Assembly: GCF_003574315.2 (NCBI RefSeq)
Contig: NZ_AP025739.1
Location: forward strand, 558,001-622,000
Direction of reading: 5' to 3'
DNA: 64,000 bases
From: Capsulimonas corticalis
Lineage (GTDB): Bacteria; Armatimonadota; Armatimonadia; Armatimonadales; Capsulimonadaceae
Shown one piece after another: positions 1-7,365 of this stretch. The first letter of the stretch is position 1; the number at the start of each line of letters is the position of its first letter. A program made the translations under genes and the position numbers. The notes under the pieces were generated by a model. It was not told the DNA's origin. It did no database searches and was given only the letters and a program-made list of their open reading frames with translations.

Positions 1-85
1 CCTGCGCATCCGCCCCGTGAAGATAGTCCGCCACACGACTTAAGTATTGATCGATTTGCTCGCTGGATTCAAAGGATTCATTCAT
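1..85 (-). CDS. HAAS-like helical-domain protein, 5' part only
   Basis: Only the first 28 codons are in the window; the gene runs off the left edge. The reading starts at ATG 85 on the minus strand and gives MNESFESSEQIDQYLSRVAD and onward. It closely resembles the N-terminal segment of the next gene upstream (DHQIEQYLTRVASYLYGA), so both share the same small helical domain, of the HAAS/DUF1700 kind often encoded after PadR regulators. The start is 14 nt after the stop of that neighbour, so the two are probably cotranscribed tandem paralogues. The role is unknown. The family usually couples this domain to membrane segments, but the rest of this protein cannot be seen. Confidence 0.6.
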   Translation of the reverse strand, partial: MNESFESSEQIDQYLSRVADYLHGADAQ

Positions 86-99
86 GGAAAACTCTCTCG

Positions 100-786
100 C
101 TACGCCGAAATATTCGCGCCAATCCGCGACGCGGTTCTTCGAATAAGAACAAACTCGATGACGCTCGCGACGAATAATCCGAGGAGACCGTAGGCATGTT
201 CGTGAATATATCCGATGCTCATCAACGCCAATGTCATGAGACACTGGAAACGCCGAGAACCGGAGAGATTCACTATTCTCGCGATATTCGCTCTCTGCAT
301 CTCTCGCTGGATTCTTCCGATATGTCGATAGAATTCGGCGATGGATTTCGACCGAACCGTAAACCGCCGATCCTCTTCCAAGACGAGAACGAGCGTGTAT
401 ATGCACATGACGATAGCAGCCGCAGCCCAGAGAGGCAAAGCGAAAAATTGATGCATTCCGAGCACGCATGCGGCATATTGCATGAATTGGCAAACCCATA
501 ACGCCTGATACACCCTGACCGGAAAGGCATAGGGCGTCAGATGGCGAGCGAGGCTCGCGCCGATCTTGTCCGAAGAACCAAAGCGCTGGATGGCGCTTTG
601 CGCGGCTTGATCGGCGGAAAGGCCCGCGCGAATCCGCTCCTCGCTGCCCGTAAAGAGATGCTGGCGGATCTCTTCCAGGTTATCTTCGACAGCCTGACGG
701 CTCGCTCCGTACAAGTAGCTGGCGACGCGCGTCAAATATTGCTCGATTTGATGGTCCAGTATCTCTTTGTCAGGTCGGCTGTCCAT
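100..786 (-). CDS. HAAS-like domain membrane protein
   Basis: A 228-aa protein. Residues about 1-80 form a charged helical domain (EQYLTRVASYLYGA, NLEEIRQHLF) like the HAAS/DUF1700 domain found next to PadR regulators. Two hydrophobic regions follow, at roughly residues 88-135 and 185-220, separated by a basic cytoplasmic stretch. A longer open frame reaches 864, but ATG 786 is preceded by GGAGG at 8 nt and is chosen. The gene overlaps the end of the padR gene by 17 nt, which implies translational coupling. In the known arrangement PadR controls the synthesis of such a membrane partner; the molecular function is not established. Confidence 0.7.
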   Translation of the reverse strand: MDSRPDKEILDHQIEQYLTRVASYLYGASRQAVEDNLEEIRQHLFTGSEERIRAGLSADQAAQSAIQRFGSSDKIGASLARHLTPYAFPVRVYQALWVCQFMQYAACVLGMHQFFALPLWAAAAIVMCIYTLVLVLEEDRRFTVRSKSIAEFYRHIGRIQREMQRANIARIVNLSGSRRFQCLMTLALMSIGYIHEHAYGLLGLFVASVIEFVLIRRTASRIGANISA

Positions 787-1117
787 GGGGGGCGCCTCCG
801 ATGACGCTGTTGACGGCGTCGGAGAACTTTTGCCAGGCGCTGCGCTGCCGGGCGAGTTCCCCATGTCCCTTTCCCGTCAAGGTATACACTTTGCGGGCGG
901 GGCCGCTGATTTGCACTTCCCAGGCGCTGGAGATAAAACCGTCGGTTTCCAGGGCGCGCAGGGCGGGATAAAGAGCGCCTTCCCCCATCTTGAGCGCGGA
1001 GGCGCTGCGGCGCTCGATTTCGCGGGCGATGGCGTAGCCGTGCGAAGGCGAGTCGGAAAGCACGGCCAGAATCAATGTCTGCGTGCTTCCCTTCTTCAGT
1101 TCGTTTTGCTCTTTCAT
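770..1117 (-). CDS. PadR family transcriptional regulator
   Basis: A 115-aa regulator with the PadR winged-helix pattern: a helix with GSTQTLILAVL, then SPSHGYAIAREI, then the wing segment GEGALYPALRALETDGFI. Upstream in-frame codons reach 1138, but ATG 1117 has GAGGA at 7 nt and is the better start. The gene leads an operon with the HAAS-like membrane proteins downstream. The promoter contains an inverted repeat sitting between its -35 and -10 elements (1150-1178), which suggests autorepression. PadR proteins normally respond to small ligands through their C-terminal helix; the ligand here is unknown. Confidence 0.85.
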   Translation of the reverse strand: MKEQNELKKGSTQTLILAVLSDSPSHGYAIAREIERRSASALKMGEGALYPALRALETDGFISSAWEVQISGPARKVYTLTGKGHGELARQRSAWQKFSDAVNSVIGGAPHGQPT

Positions 1118-1149
1118 GGAAAGGTCCTCACAATACAACTCACGAATAT

Positions 1150-1178
1150 ATTATACATGAGATTCTGATGTATGTAAA
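1150..1178 (-). promoter_or_regulatory. Sigma-70 promoter with embedded palindrome before padR
   Basis: On the minus strand TTTACA (1178-1173) and TATAAT (1155-1150) are separated by exactly 17 bp. The spacer and both edges are occupied by the inverted repeat ATACAT-N9-ATGTAT (1153-1173), so a dimer bound there would block RNA polymerase. The start codon of padR is about 33 bp downstream. The promoter is read directly; PadR as the binding protein is inferred from position. Confidence 0.75.
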
Positions 1179-1189
1179 GATAGTCAGCG

Positions 1190-2080
1190 CTAAGGCCGCG
1201 CGGAGGCGTCGATTTCCTTTGCCAGATGCGCCGGAAGTTTGCTGGGAACCCGGTCGTGGCGGAAGATCGACCGGAATCGCGTGTCGTGGAAGAGCTTGGC
1301 GGTTGCGGGCATGGCGTGTCGATAAAGACCGAAGCGACGCGGCAGAACGGCAAGGAGGGAGCCGAGGCATGGCGCGAGCCAGTAGACCCAGCCAAGCCGC
1401 CAGTCGTCGGCGATTGCGGCGGGACCGAACCAACGGGCGGGGTTCATGCCCGCTCCGGAGACGGCGCCGTCCAGACATACCAGGACGCCGGACACCAGCA
1501 TCATGATCGCAGGGGTAAAACGCGCGACCCTGGGATGACTGACGCAGCAAAACAGGACCGACGCGAGTGCGAACGTGGCGGCCACCTCCGCGGTAAATGC
1601 GCCGCCGGCGCTGAGCCCCGCCGCTGGCGACAGAACGGCGCGGTGGATTTCGCGCGCCCAGCGGCCGAACGCCGCAATCCCGAGCGCGGCGCCCAGAAGC
1701 GCGCCGGCCATCTGCGCGGCGGCGTATCCCGCAAGATCATTGGCATGCATCTTTCCAAGCAGCCAGAAGCCCAGCGAGACCGCCGGATTGATATGGGCGC
1801 CGCTCAGCCGCCCCGGCGGTGAAATGGCGACCAGCCCTCCCGCGCCGCCGATCAGCAAACCGGCGCACAGAAGCCTCAGAGAGGACGATGGAAGTAGCGC
1901 GGGCATCGGCGATCCGGACGCAAACATCAGCGAGACGAATGCGACCACGCAGAACACAAGAAACGCCGCGCCCGCAAACTCGCTCGCGTACTCTTCCAGG
2001 TGGTGGCCGCAGCGCTTCCACTCGGCGTATAGAATTTCTTCCCGCGATGTCTCGACCAGTGTCAGCGACGGCCTCGGCAT
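1190..2080 (-). CDS. MIP family aquaporin/glycerol channel
   Basis: A 296-aa membrane channel of the major intrinsic protein family, which passes water or small neutral solutes. Both signature half-helix motifs are visible: GAHINPAVS in the first half and GAGMNPARWFG in the second, with about six hydrophobic segments between residues 30 and 250. The N-terminal 28 residues and C-terminal 45 residues are polar. An in-frame extension to 2164 runs through a hairpin and is rejected; ATG 2080 has GGGAGGGA just upstream. The aromatic/arginine filter cannot be assigned safely, so water versus glycerol selectivity is open. Confidence 0.85.
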   Translation of the reverse strand: MPRPSLTLVETSREEILYAEWKRCGHHLEEYASEFAGAAFLVFCVVAFVSLMFASGSPMPALLPSSSLRLLCAGLLIGGAGGLVAISPPGRLSGAHINPAVSLGFWLLGKMHANDLAGYAAAQMAGALLGAALGIAAFGRWAREIHRAVLSPAAGLSAGGAFTAEVAATFALASVLFCCVSHPRVARFTPAIMMLVSGVLVCLDGAVSGAGMNPARWFGPAAIADDWRLGWVYWLAPCLGSLLAVLPRRFGLYRHAMPATAKLFHDTRFRSIFRHDRVPSKLPAHLAKEIDASARP

Positions 2081-2116
2081 TTTGCGATCCCTCCCTCGCG
2101 CCTTTTCCCCAACAAA

Positions 2117-2150
2117 ATGGCCCGCCATCTGCATAGAGATGGCGGGCCAT
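2117..2150 (-). terminator. Strong hairpin terminator
   Basis: Perfect 14-bp arms (2117-2130 and 2137-2150) enclose a 6-nt loop. On the minus strand the hairpin is followed by TTTTGTT, so it works as a Rho-independent terminator. It lies directly after the decayed PfpI/DJ-1 remnant and was probably that gene's terminator. It now insulates the aquaporin gene from upstream transcription. Confidence 0.75.
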
Positions 2151-2185
2151 TCCGCGAATACCACAATTATGAACGATTTCGCGGA

Positions 2186-2335
2186 TTAACGCGCGTGCTT
2201 GCCTTCGGAAATCTCTTCGATCAGCTTCTGGCTGAAGGCGGGGATATCGTCGGGCTTACGGCTGGTGACGAGTCCCCTATCGGTCTTCGCGCACGACGAC
2301 ATCGACCGGGAAGCTGTCGCTCCACTGGCATCAAA
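2186..2335 (-). pseudogene. PfpI/DJ-1 family (type 1 glutamine amidotransferase-like) remnant
   Basis: The minus strand ends with an intact C-terminal tail, [20 protein letters not shown] then EISEGKHAR and a TAA stop at 2186. This matches the C-terminus of PfpI/YhbO-type proteins, where [13 protein letters not shown] is characteristic. Just upstream the matching reading ([16 protein letters not shown]) is in another frame and meets TAG, so a single-base shift separates the two parts. Nothing of the catalytic cysteine domain remains, and an AT-richer intergenic stretch follows. Truncation plus frameshift means this is a dead gene. Confidence 0.75.
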
Positions 2336-2377
2336 ATTGCAATAACATCTAACAGTCCCAAAATAAGGACGACTGGT

Positions 2378-3310
2378 TTACGCCAGACGCCCGAGCGACG
2401 CGATGAAATCCATCGCGGACGCCTGCTCAGGCAGCTGTGAGACCTGCGCGTCGCCCAGCTCCATCACCATCCACTCGCCGTCCCGCCGCTTCGCCACATC
2501 CATCGTGAAGAATCGGCTTTGCACATGCGACGCCAGGGCCGTGAACCGCTCCATCGGCGGACGCGCCGCGCCATAGTCTCCCTGATCCCAGTACTGGCTG
2601 ACGACAATGGGAGCGCCGTCCAGGAAGAAGAGACGAAACTCTTGCGTCAGGGGCATGCCGCTTTGAGAGTGCGTCGTCAGCGGCTCGAACTCCACGAACT
2701 CACGGAAGACAAGTCCTTCGTTCAGATCCGATCCCTGCAATTCCAGAAACCGATGGACGATCCGAGCGACGCCCGCCGCGTCCGAAGCATCGGGAATAAA
2801 ACACGCCTCCGCCCATTCGTGCTTGCGCGACTTCACATAGTCCTTCACGATCACCGGTCCCGCCCCGAACGGACTCAGCAGATCCATGACAGCGGGCATC
2901 GACGGCGCGCTTTCCAGCCGCATCCAGACCGTCTTCGGCGTTTGTCCTTCGATCACGGAGTAGGATTCGGGAAGATAGTGGCTCCGCCGATATTCCTCCG
3001 GGGAATTGACGAGCCGCACCCCGCGTCCCAGCAGCGCCGTAAAGAGCGACGCGTACTGCGCCGGCGTAATCATCCAGCCGCGATACACGCCGGTCTCTTC
3101 TTCGCCCGCCGGGATGACGCGGCTCACGGCGCGCGCCGAATCGTCTTCAGCCACCAGCGCTTCAAAATTGATCGTGGAGCATCGCAGACCCAGCGCCGCC
3201 GCTGCGGCCGCTTCCTCCAAATACGACGGATCGGGGCTGCGCGGATCCAGTGGATGCGCCGGAAAGAGCAGTCTTACAGAGGCGTTTTGGGAGCCGGAAA
3301 TTTTGTCCAT
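2378..3310 (-). CDS. ATP-grasp domain protein
   Basis: A 310-aa soluble protein. The C-terminal half reads as an ATP-grasp fold: a strand with the lysine stretch PVIVKDYVKSRKHEW (about residue 165), the segment GLVFREFVEFEP, then FRLFFLDGAPIVVSQYW, and a terminal acidic metal-binding motif WMVMELGDAQVSQLPE. The N-terminal half carries a conserved-looking substrate region (RGWMITPAQYASL). ATP-grasp enzymes ligate a carboxylate to an amine or thiol through an acyl phosphate; this subgroup (R2K/DUF4343-like) has no settled substrate. ATG 3310 is preferred to an upstream codon at 3349 because the latter lies inside the tRNA promoter region. There is no clear Shine-Dalgarno at either. Confidence 0.7.
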   Translation of the reverse strand: MDKISGSQNASVRLLFPAHPLDPRSPDPSYLEEAAAAAALGLRCSTINFEALVAEDDSARAVSRVIPAGEEETGVYRGWMITPAQYASLFTALLGRGVRLVNSPEEYRRSHYLPESYSVIEGQTPKTVWMRLESAPSMPAVMDLLSPFGAGPVIVKDYVKSRKHEWAEACFIPDASDAAGVARIVHRFLELQGSDLNEGLVFREFVEFEPLTTHSQSGMPLTQEFRLFFLDGAPIVVSQYWDQGDYGAARPPMERFTALASHVQSRFFTMDVAKRRDGEWMVMELGDAQVSQLPEQASAMDFIASLGRLA

Positions 3311-3343
3311 GAAAGATTTTAGCGCATGGACCCTCAAAAACCA

Positions 3344-3372
3344 TTGCACATTTTGGCGAGGTACGGTATAAT
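3344..3372 (+). promoter_or_regulatory. Promoter of tRNA-Thr
   Basis: TTGCAC (3344-3349) and TATAAT (3367-3372) with a 17-bp spacer, 42 bp before the mature tRNA. A good sigma-70 match, and the only gene it can serve on this strand is the tRNA and possibly the small gene behind it. Confidence 0.75.
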
Positions 3373-3414
3373 TACCTTCGCTAGCGCAATGAGAATTGCG
3401 CCGGTTTCACATTC

Positions 3415-3489
3415 GCCGATGTGGCTCAGGGGTAGAGCAGCTCTTTCGTAAAGAGCGGGTCGGGGGTTCGAATCCCTCCATCGGCCCCA
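3415..3489 (+). tRNA. tRNA-Thr (anticodon CGT)
   Basis: A full cloverleaf. The acceptor arms GCCGATG and CATCGGC pair perfectly, the anticodon stem GCTCT/AGAGC holds the loop TTCGTAA with anticodon CGT, and the T-loop TTCGAAT is standard. CCA is encoded (3487-3489). The discriminator base before CCA is C, which is uncommon. The tRNA reads threonine ACG codons. Confidence 0.95.
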
Positions 3490-3610
3490 TTTTTGTTTGC
3501 TTAAAGGATCCGTGCAGGATGAGAAGCAGGAGCTTCCCATATCAGCGCGGATCTTTTTCGTTTTGTCCATGCGGCGCGGCGCGGCGTTCGAGAAAGATTG
3601 TGAAATAGAT

Positions 3611-4009
3611 ATGGCCAAGCTCAATGAAGCAGACGATCCGGCGCAGTTCGCCTTACTCTCACCCGAAGAAAAGACCATCCTCATGGACTGGATCAAATCC
3701 TGGTTCGAGGCGTCAAAAACAGAATATAAGCACAACAGCTTTGCTCTGAAGAACTTCTTCGAGGAAGGCCCGACCGCCGCCGAGGGCGGTTTCTACATTA
3801 ACAACGGCGCCTTCAAAGGCGCGATGATCAAGTGCGGCTTCCGCCCCATCGACGCCAACCTCAAAAACTGGACGTTCGAGGTCAAAGTCATCCGTCCATG
3901 CCCGCGCACGCTGGTCACCAAGAACAAAGACGGCTCGCTCAAACAATGCCCCCGCGCCGCCGACTTCAAGACCGGCGAATGCAGCTTCCACTCCGCCCGC
4001 AAGGCGTAA
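3611..4009 (+). CDS. Unrecognised small Cys/His protein
   Basis: A 132-aa protein of no family I recognise. It starts MAKLNEADDPAQFALLSPEE, contains a short motif GGFYINNGAFKGAMIKCGF around residues 58-76, and ends with a cysteine/histidine cluster: CPRTL, then QCPRAADF, then TGECSFH. Those four Cys/His positions could bind zinc. The frame is open further upstream to 3497, but that would run from just after the tRNA; ATG 3611 gives the protein a compact start, although its Shine-Dalgarno is weak. A terminator follows at 4039-4060, so it is a monocistronic unit, possibly read from the tRNA promoter. Confidence 0.55.
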   Translation: MAKLNEADDPAQFALLSPEEKTILMDWIKSWFEASKTEYKHNSFALKNFFEEGPTAAEGGFYINNGAFKGAMIKCGFRPIDANLKNWTFEVKVIRPCPRTLVTKNKDGSLKQCPRAADFKTGECSFHSARKA

Positions 4010-4038
4010 GCAGCTCGCACATTGTTCTATCTTGCACA

Positions 4039-4060
4039 GGGGATCGCCTACGCGATCCCC
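4039..4060 (+). terminator. Rho-independent terminator
   Basis: The stem GGGGATCGC/GCGATCCCC with loop CTAC is followed by TTCTTCGTTT. It closes the unit of the small Cys/His gene. Confidence 0.7.
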
Positions 4061-4134
4061 TTCTTCGTTTGTCCCCCATCCTTTCCCAGTTTCTTCCCAA
4101 CGATGGGTAACCTTGTCGTACGGAGGATCCCCCA

Positions 4135-4788
4135 ATGACTATCGATCTTCGAGAAAGATGGCGCGCGTTCTGTGCGTCTTTGAATTTGGACGCTCGTCTA
4201 ACAGACGAGTATTACACGCTCATCGCCGCGAATATGAGCGAAGAGCATCGCGCCTATCACAACCTTGCCCACGTTCAGGCGCTGCTGCGCGATTTTGAGA
4301 GTGTCGCGCATTTGGTGCAAGACCGCGCGTCGTTCGAATGGAAGATCTGGCTCCACGATCTGATCTACCGGCCCGGCGCGCCGGACAATGAGCGGGAAAG
4401 CGCGGAAGTCGCGCGGCGATGGGCGCGGGAGGCGGGGCTAGATGAGGCGTTTGGCGCCGATGTGTACGAGGGGATCATGGCGACCAAGACGCATCTTGGG
4501 ACGACCGAGGATGACCGCCTGCTCGTCACGCTGGACCTGGCGATTTTGGCGGCGTCCGAAGAAGAGTTCGATCGATACGAGCGGCAAGTCGCGAGCGAGT
4601 TTCTCAGTAATCCCGAGATTTCCTGGGAAGCCTATCGGGCGGGACGCCTCGCGTGGGCCGAGGCGTTCAACCAGCGTGTTCCCATCTATCCGGCCCATTA
4701 CGGACAGGAAAATTTTGAAGCGGCGGCTCACAAGAATTTAGTGCGCTCGATGATCCGTTTGGAGCAAGGAATTGTAATAAAATTGTAA
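4135..4788 (+). CDS. HD-superfamily metal-dependent phosphohydrolase
   Basis: A 217-aa protein of the COG4339 type. The metal-binding HD pattern is visible as YHNLAHVQALL (about residues 42-52) and WLHDLIYRPG (about 73-82), with a further acidic helix downstream (NERESAEVARRW) and MATKTH at about residue 120. Members are predicted phosphohydrolases, but physiological substrates are unknown. The start has GGAGG 8 nt upstream. It is single-gene: a terminator precedes it, and a long GGDEF/HD-GYP gene follows after about 120 bp. Confidence 0.8.
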   Translation: MTIDLRERWRAFCASLNLDARLTDEYYTLIAANMSEEHRAYHNLAHVQALLRDFESVAHLVQDRASFEWKIWLHDLIYRPGAPDNERESAEVARRWAREAGLDEAFGADVYEGIMATKTHLGTTEDDRLLVTLDLAILAASEEEFDRYERQVASEFLSNPEISWEAYRAGRLAWAEAFNQRVPIYPAHYGQENFEAAAHKNLVRSMIRLEQGIVIKL

Positions 4789-4907
4789 CACGCGCCCAGC
4801 GAATTTTACAGTATAATGGAACCATCGTCCGCTTGGGAAGTTATAAAGATATTCCGCGGCAGCGCCGACAATGTTAAAGAGATTGCATAGAATTGTAGAA
4901 CGATTTC

Positions 4908-7343
4908 ATGACTTTGCTGATCCCTGACAATGAAGCGGCGCGATTAGATTGGCTTTTGGAAAGCCAAATCCTTGATACGCCTCCCGATGATGTATTTGAT
5001 GAAGTGACGCATATGGCCGCCGAGCTGTGCGGCGTCCCGATCGCCGCAATCTCGCTGATCGACGCCGAGCGCCAGTGGTTCAAATCCATCGTTGGGTATG
5101 AAAGCCAGGAAACCTCGCGAGCGGCGGCGTTTTGCGCGCAGACCATTCTTCAGCCTGAGATGCTGATCGTTCCCGATGCGCGCCTCGACGAGCGTTTCTC
5201 GCAAAATCCCTTTGTCACCGGAGACCCGAATATCCGCTTCTACGCCGGCGCTCCGCTGATCACTTCCGAGGGTTACGCCATTGGCTCCCTGTGCGTCATC
5301 GATCAAACCCCTCGCGAACTCAGTCCCGAAAAGCAGTTGATCCTGCAAATGCTGGCCCGCCAGGTGGCGTCGCGCATCGAGCTTCAGCGCCAGATCGTCG
5401 TGCAGAAGCAGCTCATCGAAGAGCGCGCGGCGACCCAGGCCGCCATGGAGCGCAGCGAAATGCGGCTGCGCGAGGCGCAGCGCCTCGCGCGCATCGGCAG
5501 TTGGGAATATGACGTCGTCACCGGGCGGATCTCCTGGTCGGAGCAGCTTTTCACGCTTCTGGAGCTGGACCGGGCGGAGGGAGAGCCTTCCCCGGAAAAG
5601 CTTCGGACATTTTATCATCCCGACGATGTCGCCATGCAGGCGGAGCTCGCCAAACAATCGATCGAGGATGGACAGCCGTTTGAATTCGATATCCGCGTGA
5701 TGCGGCGGGATGGTTCGCCGCGATGGATGCACTCCGTCGGCCGCGCCATGCGCGGGGACGACGGGACAGTCCACCGTCTCGTCGGCACGCTGGCCGATAT
5801 TCACGAGCGCCGTGTGGCGGAGGACGCGCTGCGGGAAAGCGAATGCCGGCTGCGCATGGTGCTGGAAAAGGGCCGCTTTACCACCCTCCATCTTGATCTC
5901 TCCACCAGTGAGTTTATCGATGTCTCACCCAAGGCCAAAGCGCTCTTCGGCTTGCCGGAGGATGCGGCGTTCACGCGCGAGGAATTTCTCCAGACCGTCC
6001 ATCCCGAAGATCGCGCGTTCGTCCAGGAAAGAATGCAGGCGACGCTGGATTCCACGCAGTATACGGAGGCGGAGTTTCGCATCGTTCAAAAGGACGGAAG
6101 CATCCGCTGGATCAGCGTTCATGGAAGCGCGGTGTTCGGCGCGGATGGGCAGCCCACCGGAGTAAACGGGGTGATGCATGAGATCACCGACCGCAAATGG
6201 GTCGAAGTCCAGCGGGAGCAGGCGCTGCGCGAGGCTCAGGAGCGAGCGGATCGGGATCCGCTGACAAACCTTTGGAACCACCGGGCGTTTCACAAGCGCC
6301 TGGAGGAAGAAACATCGCGGGCGCAGCGCGAAGGCGGCGCGCTAACCGTGGCGATGATCGATGTCGATAACTTCCAGTTCTTCAACGATGTCTACGGGCA
6401 TATTACGGGCGACGAAGTCCTGCGTGAAGTCGCGACGCGATTGCAGGCGATTTGCCGTCCTTATGACACCATTGCGCGATTCGGCGGCGATGAGTTCGCG
6501 CTGCTGCTGCCCAGCCCCGAGCATATCACGCGCTCCGAAATCGAAGATCGTCTTCAGCAAGGTCTTCGCGGCCTTGCCTACGCGCCTGCTGAATCTGAAG
6601 TCTCCATTCCGATCAGCTTCAGCATCGGCGTGTCGATCTATCCCCAGCATGGCTCCGACCGGCACGATGTCGTTCGGCTCGCCGACGAGCGCTTGCGCCG
6701 CGCGAAGTCGGGCGGGGAGATCGAATCGGGCGCGGACCAAGTCCGCGCCTCAATGACGGATAAGCTGGAAGGGTTTTCGATGCTCGATGCGCTGGTGACG
6801 GCGGTGGATAACAAAGACCGCTACACCCGCCGGCATTCCGAGGACGTGATGACATACTGCCTCATCATCGCGCGGGCGCTGGGGGTATCGGAGGCGGAGC
6901 AGCATACCATCGGCGTGGCGGCCCTGCTGCACGATGTCGGCAAGATCGGCGTTCCCGACGCCGTCCTGCGCAAACCCGGAAAGCTGACCGACGCGGAGTA
7001 CGACGCCATCAAGCACCATCCGCAGATGGGCGCCGCCATCGTCTCCACGGTGGCCGGCCTGGAAGCGACGCTCGACGCCGTGCGCCACCACCACGAACGC
7101 TGGGACGGCCGTGGATACCCAAGCGGCCTTCAGGGCGAGGAGATCCCGTTCATCGCCCGCATGATGGCGGTGGCCGACGCCTTCAGCGCCATGACCACGG
7201 ACCGCCCCTACCGCCTGGGCATGCCGATCCACAAAGCGCTCTCGATCTTGGAGGACGGGGCCGGTTCGCAATGGGACCCGGAGTGCGTGCGCGCCTTCGC
7301 CCAGTCATTTACTGCCCAGCAGGAAATCGACCGGGCGGCGTAG
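4908..7343 (+). CDS. GAF-PAS-PAS-GGDEF-HD-GYP c-di-GMP protein
   Basis: An 811-aa soluble sensor carrying both c-di-GMP synthesis and degradation modules. A GAF domain covers about residues 15-160, then two PAS folds (about 190-305 and 310-435), then GGDEF (about 445-600) with an intact GGDEF signature and an RPYD inhibitory I-site exactly five residues before it. The HD-GYP domain (about 620-805) has LLHDVGKIG, HHPQMGA and the DGRGYPSG signature. There are no membrane segments, so it acts in the cytoplasm. Having both active-looking motifs suggests a switchable cyclase/phosphodiesterase. No strong Shine-Dalgarno is seen before ATG 4908. Confidence 0.9.
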   Translation: MTLLIPDNEAARLDWLLESQILDTPPDDVFDEVTHMAAELCGVPIAAISLIDAERQWFKSIVGYESQETSRAAAFCAQTILQPEMLIVPDARLDERFSQNPFVTGDPNIRFYAGAPLITSEGYAIGSLCVIDQTPRELSPEKQLILQMLARQVASRIELQRQIVVQKQLIEERAATQAAMERSEMRLREAQRLARIGSWEYDVVTGRISWSEQLFTLLELDRAEGEPSPEKLRTFYHPDDVAMQAELAKQSIEDGQPFEFDIRVMRRDGSPRWMHSVGRAMRGDDGTVHRLVGTLADIHERRVAEDALRESECRLRMVLEKGRFTTLHLDLSTSEFIDVSPKAKALFGLPEDAAFTREEFLQTVHPEDRAFVQERMQATLDSTQYTEAEFRIVQKDGSIRWISVHGSAVFGADGQPTGVNGVMHEITDRKWVEVQREQALREAQERADRDPLTNLWNHRAFHKRLEEETSRAQREGGALTVAMIDVDNFQFFNDVYGHITGDEVLREVATRLQAICRPYDTIARFGGDEFALLLPSPEHITRSEIEDRLQQGLRGLAYAPAESEVSIPISFSIGVSIYPQHGSDRHDVVRLADERLRRAKSGGEIESGADQVRASMTDKLEGFSMLDALVTAVDNKDRYTRRHSEDVMTYCLIIARALGVSEAEQHTIGVAALLHDVGKIGVPDAVLRKPGKLTDAEYDAIKHHPQMGAAIVSTVAGLEATLDAVRHHHERWDGRGYPSGLQGEEIPFIARMMAVADAFSAMTTDRPYRLGMPIHKALSILEDGAGSQWDPECVRAFAQSFTAQQEIDRAA

Positions 7344-7365
7344 CCCAGGCTCCCGCGTCTTCCCG

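Noticed and set aside
4908-7343. Degenerate GGDEF domain, as in many composite proteins
   Set aside because: The GGDEF signature and the RPYD I-site are intact, so an inactive cyclase is not supported by the motif.
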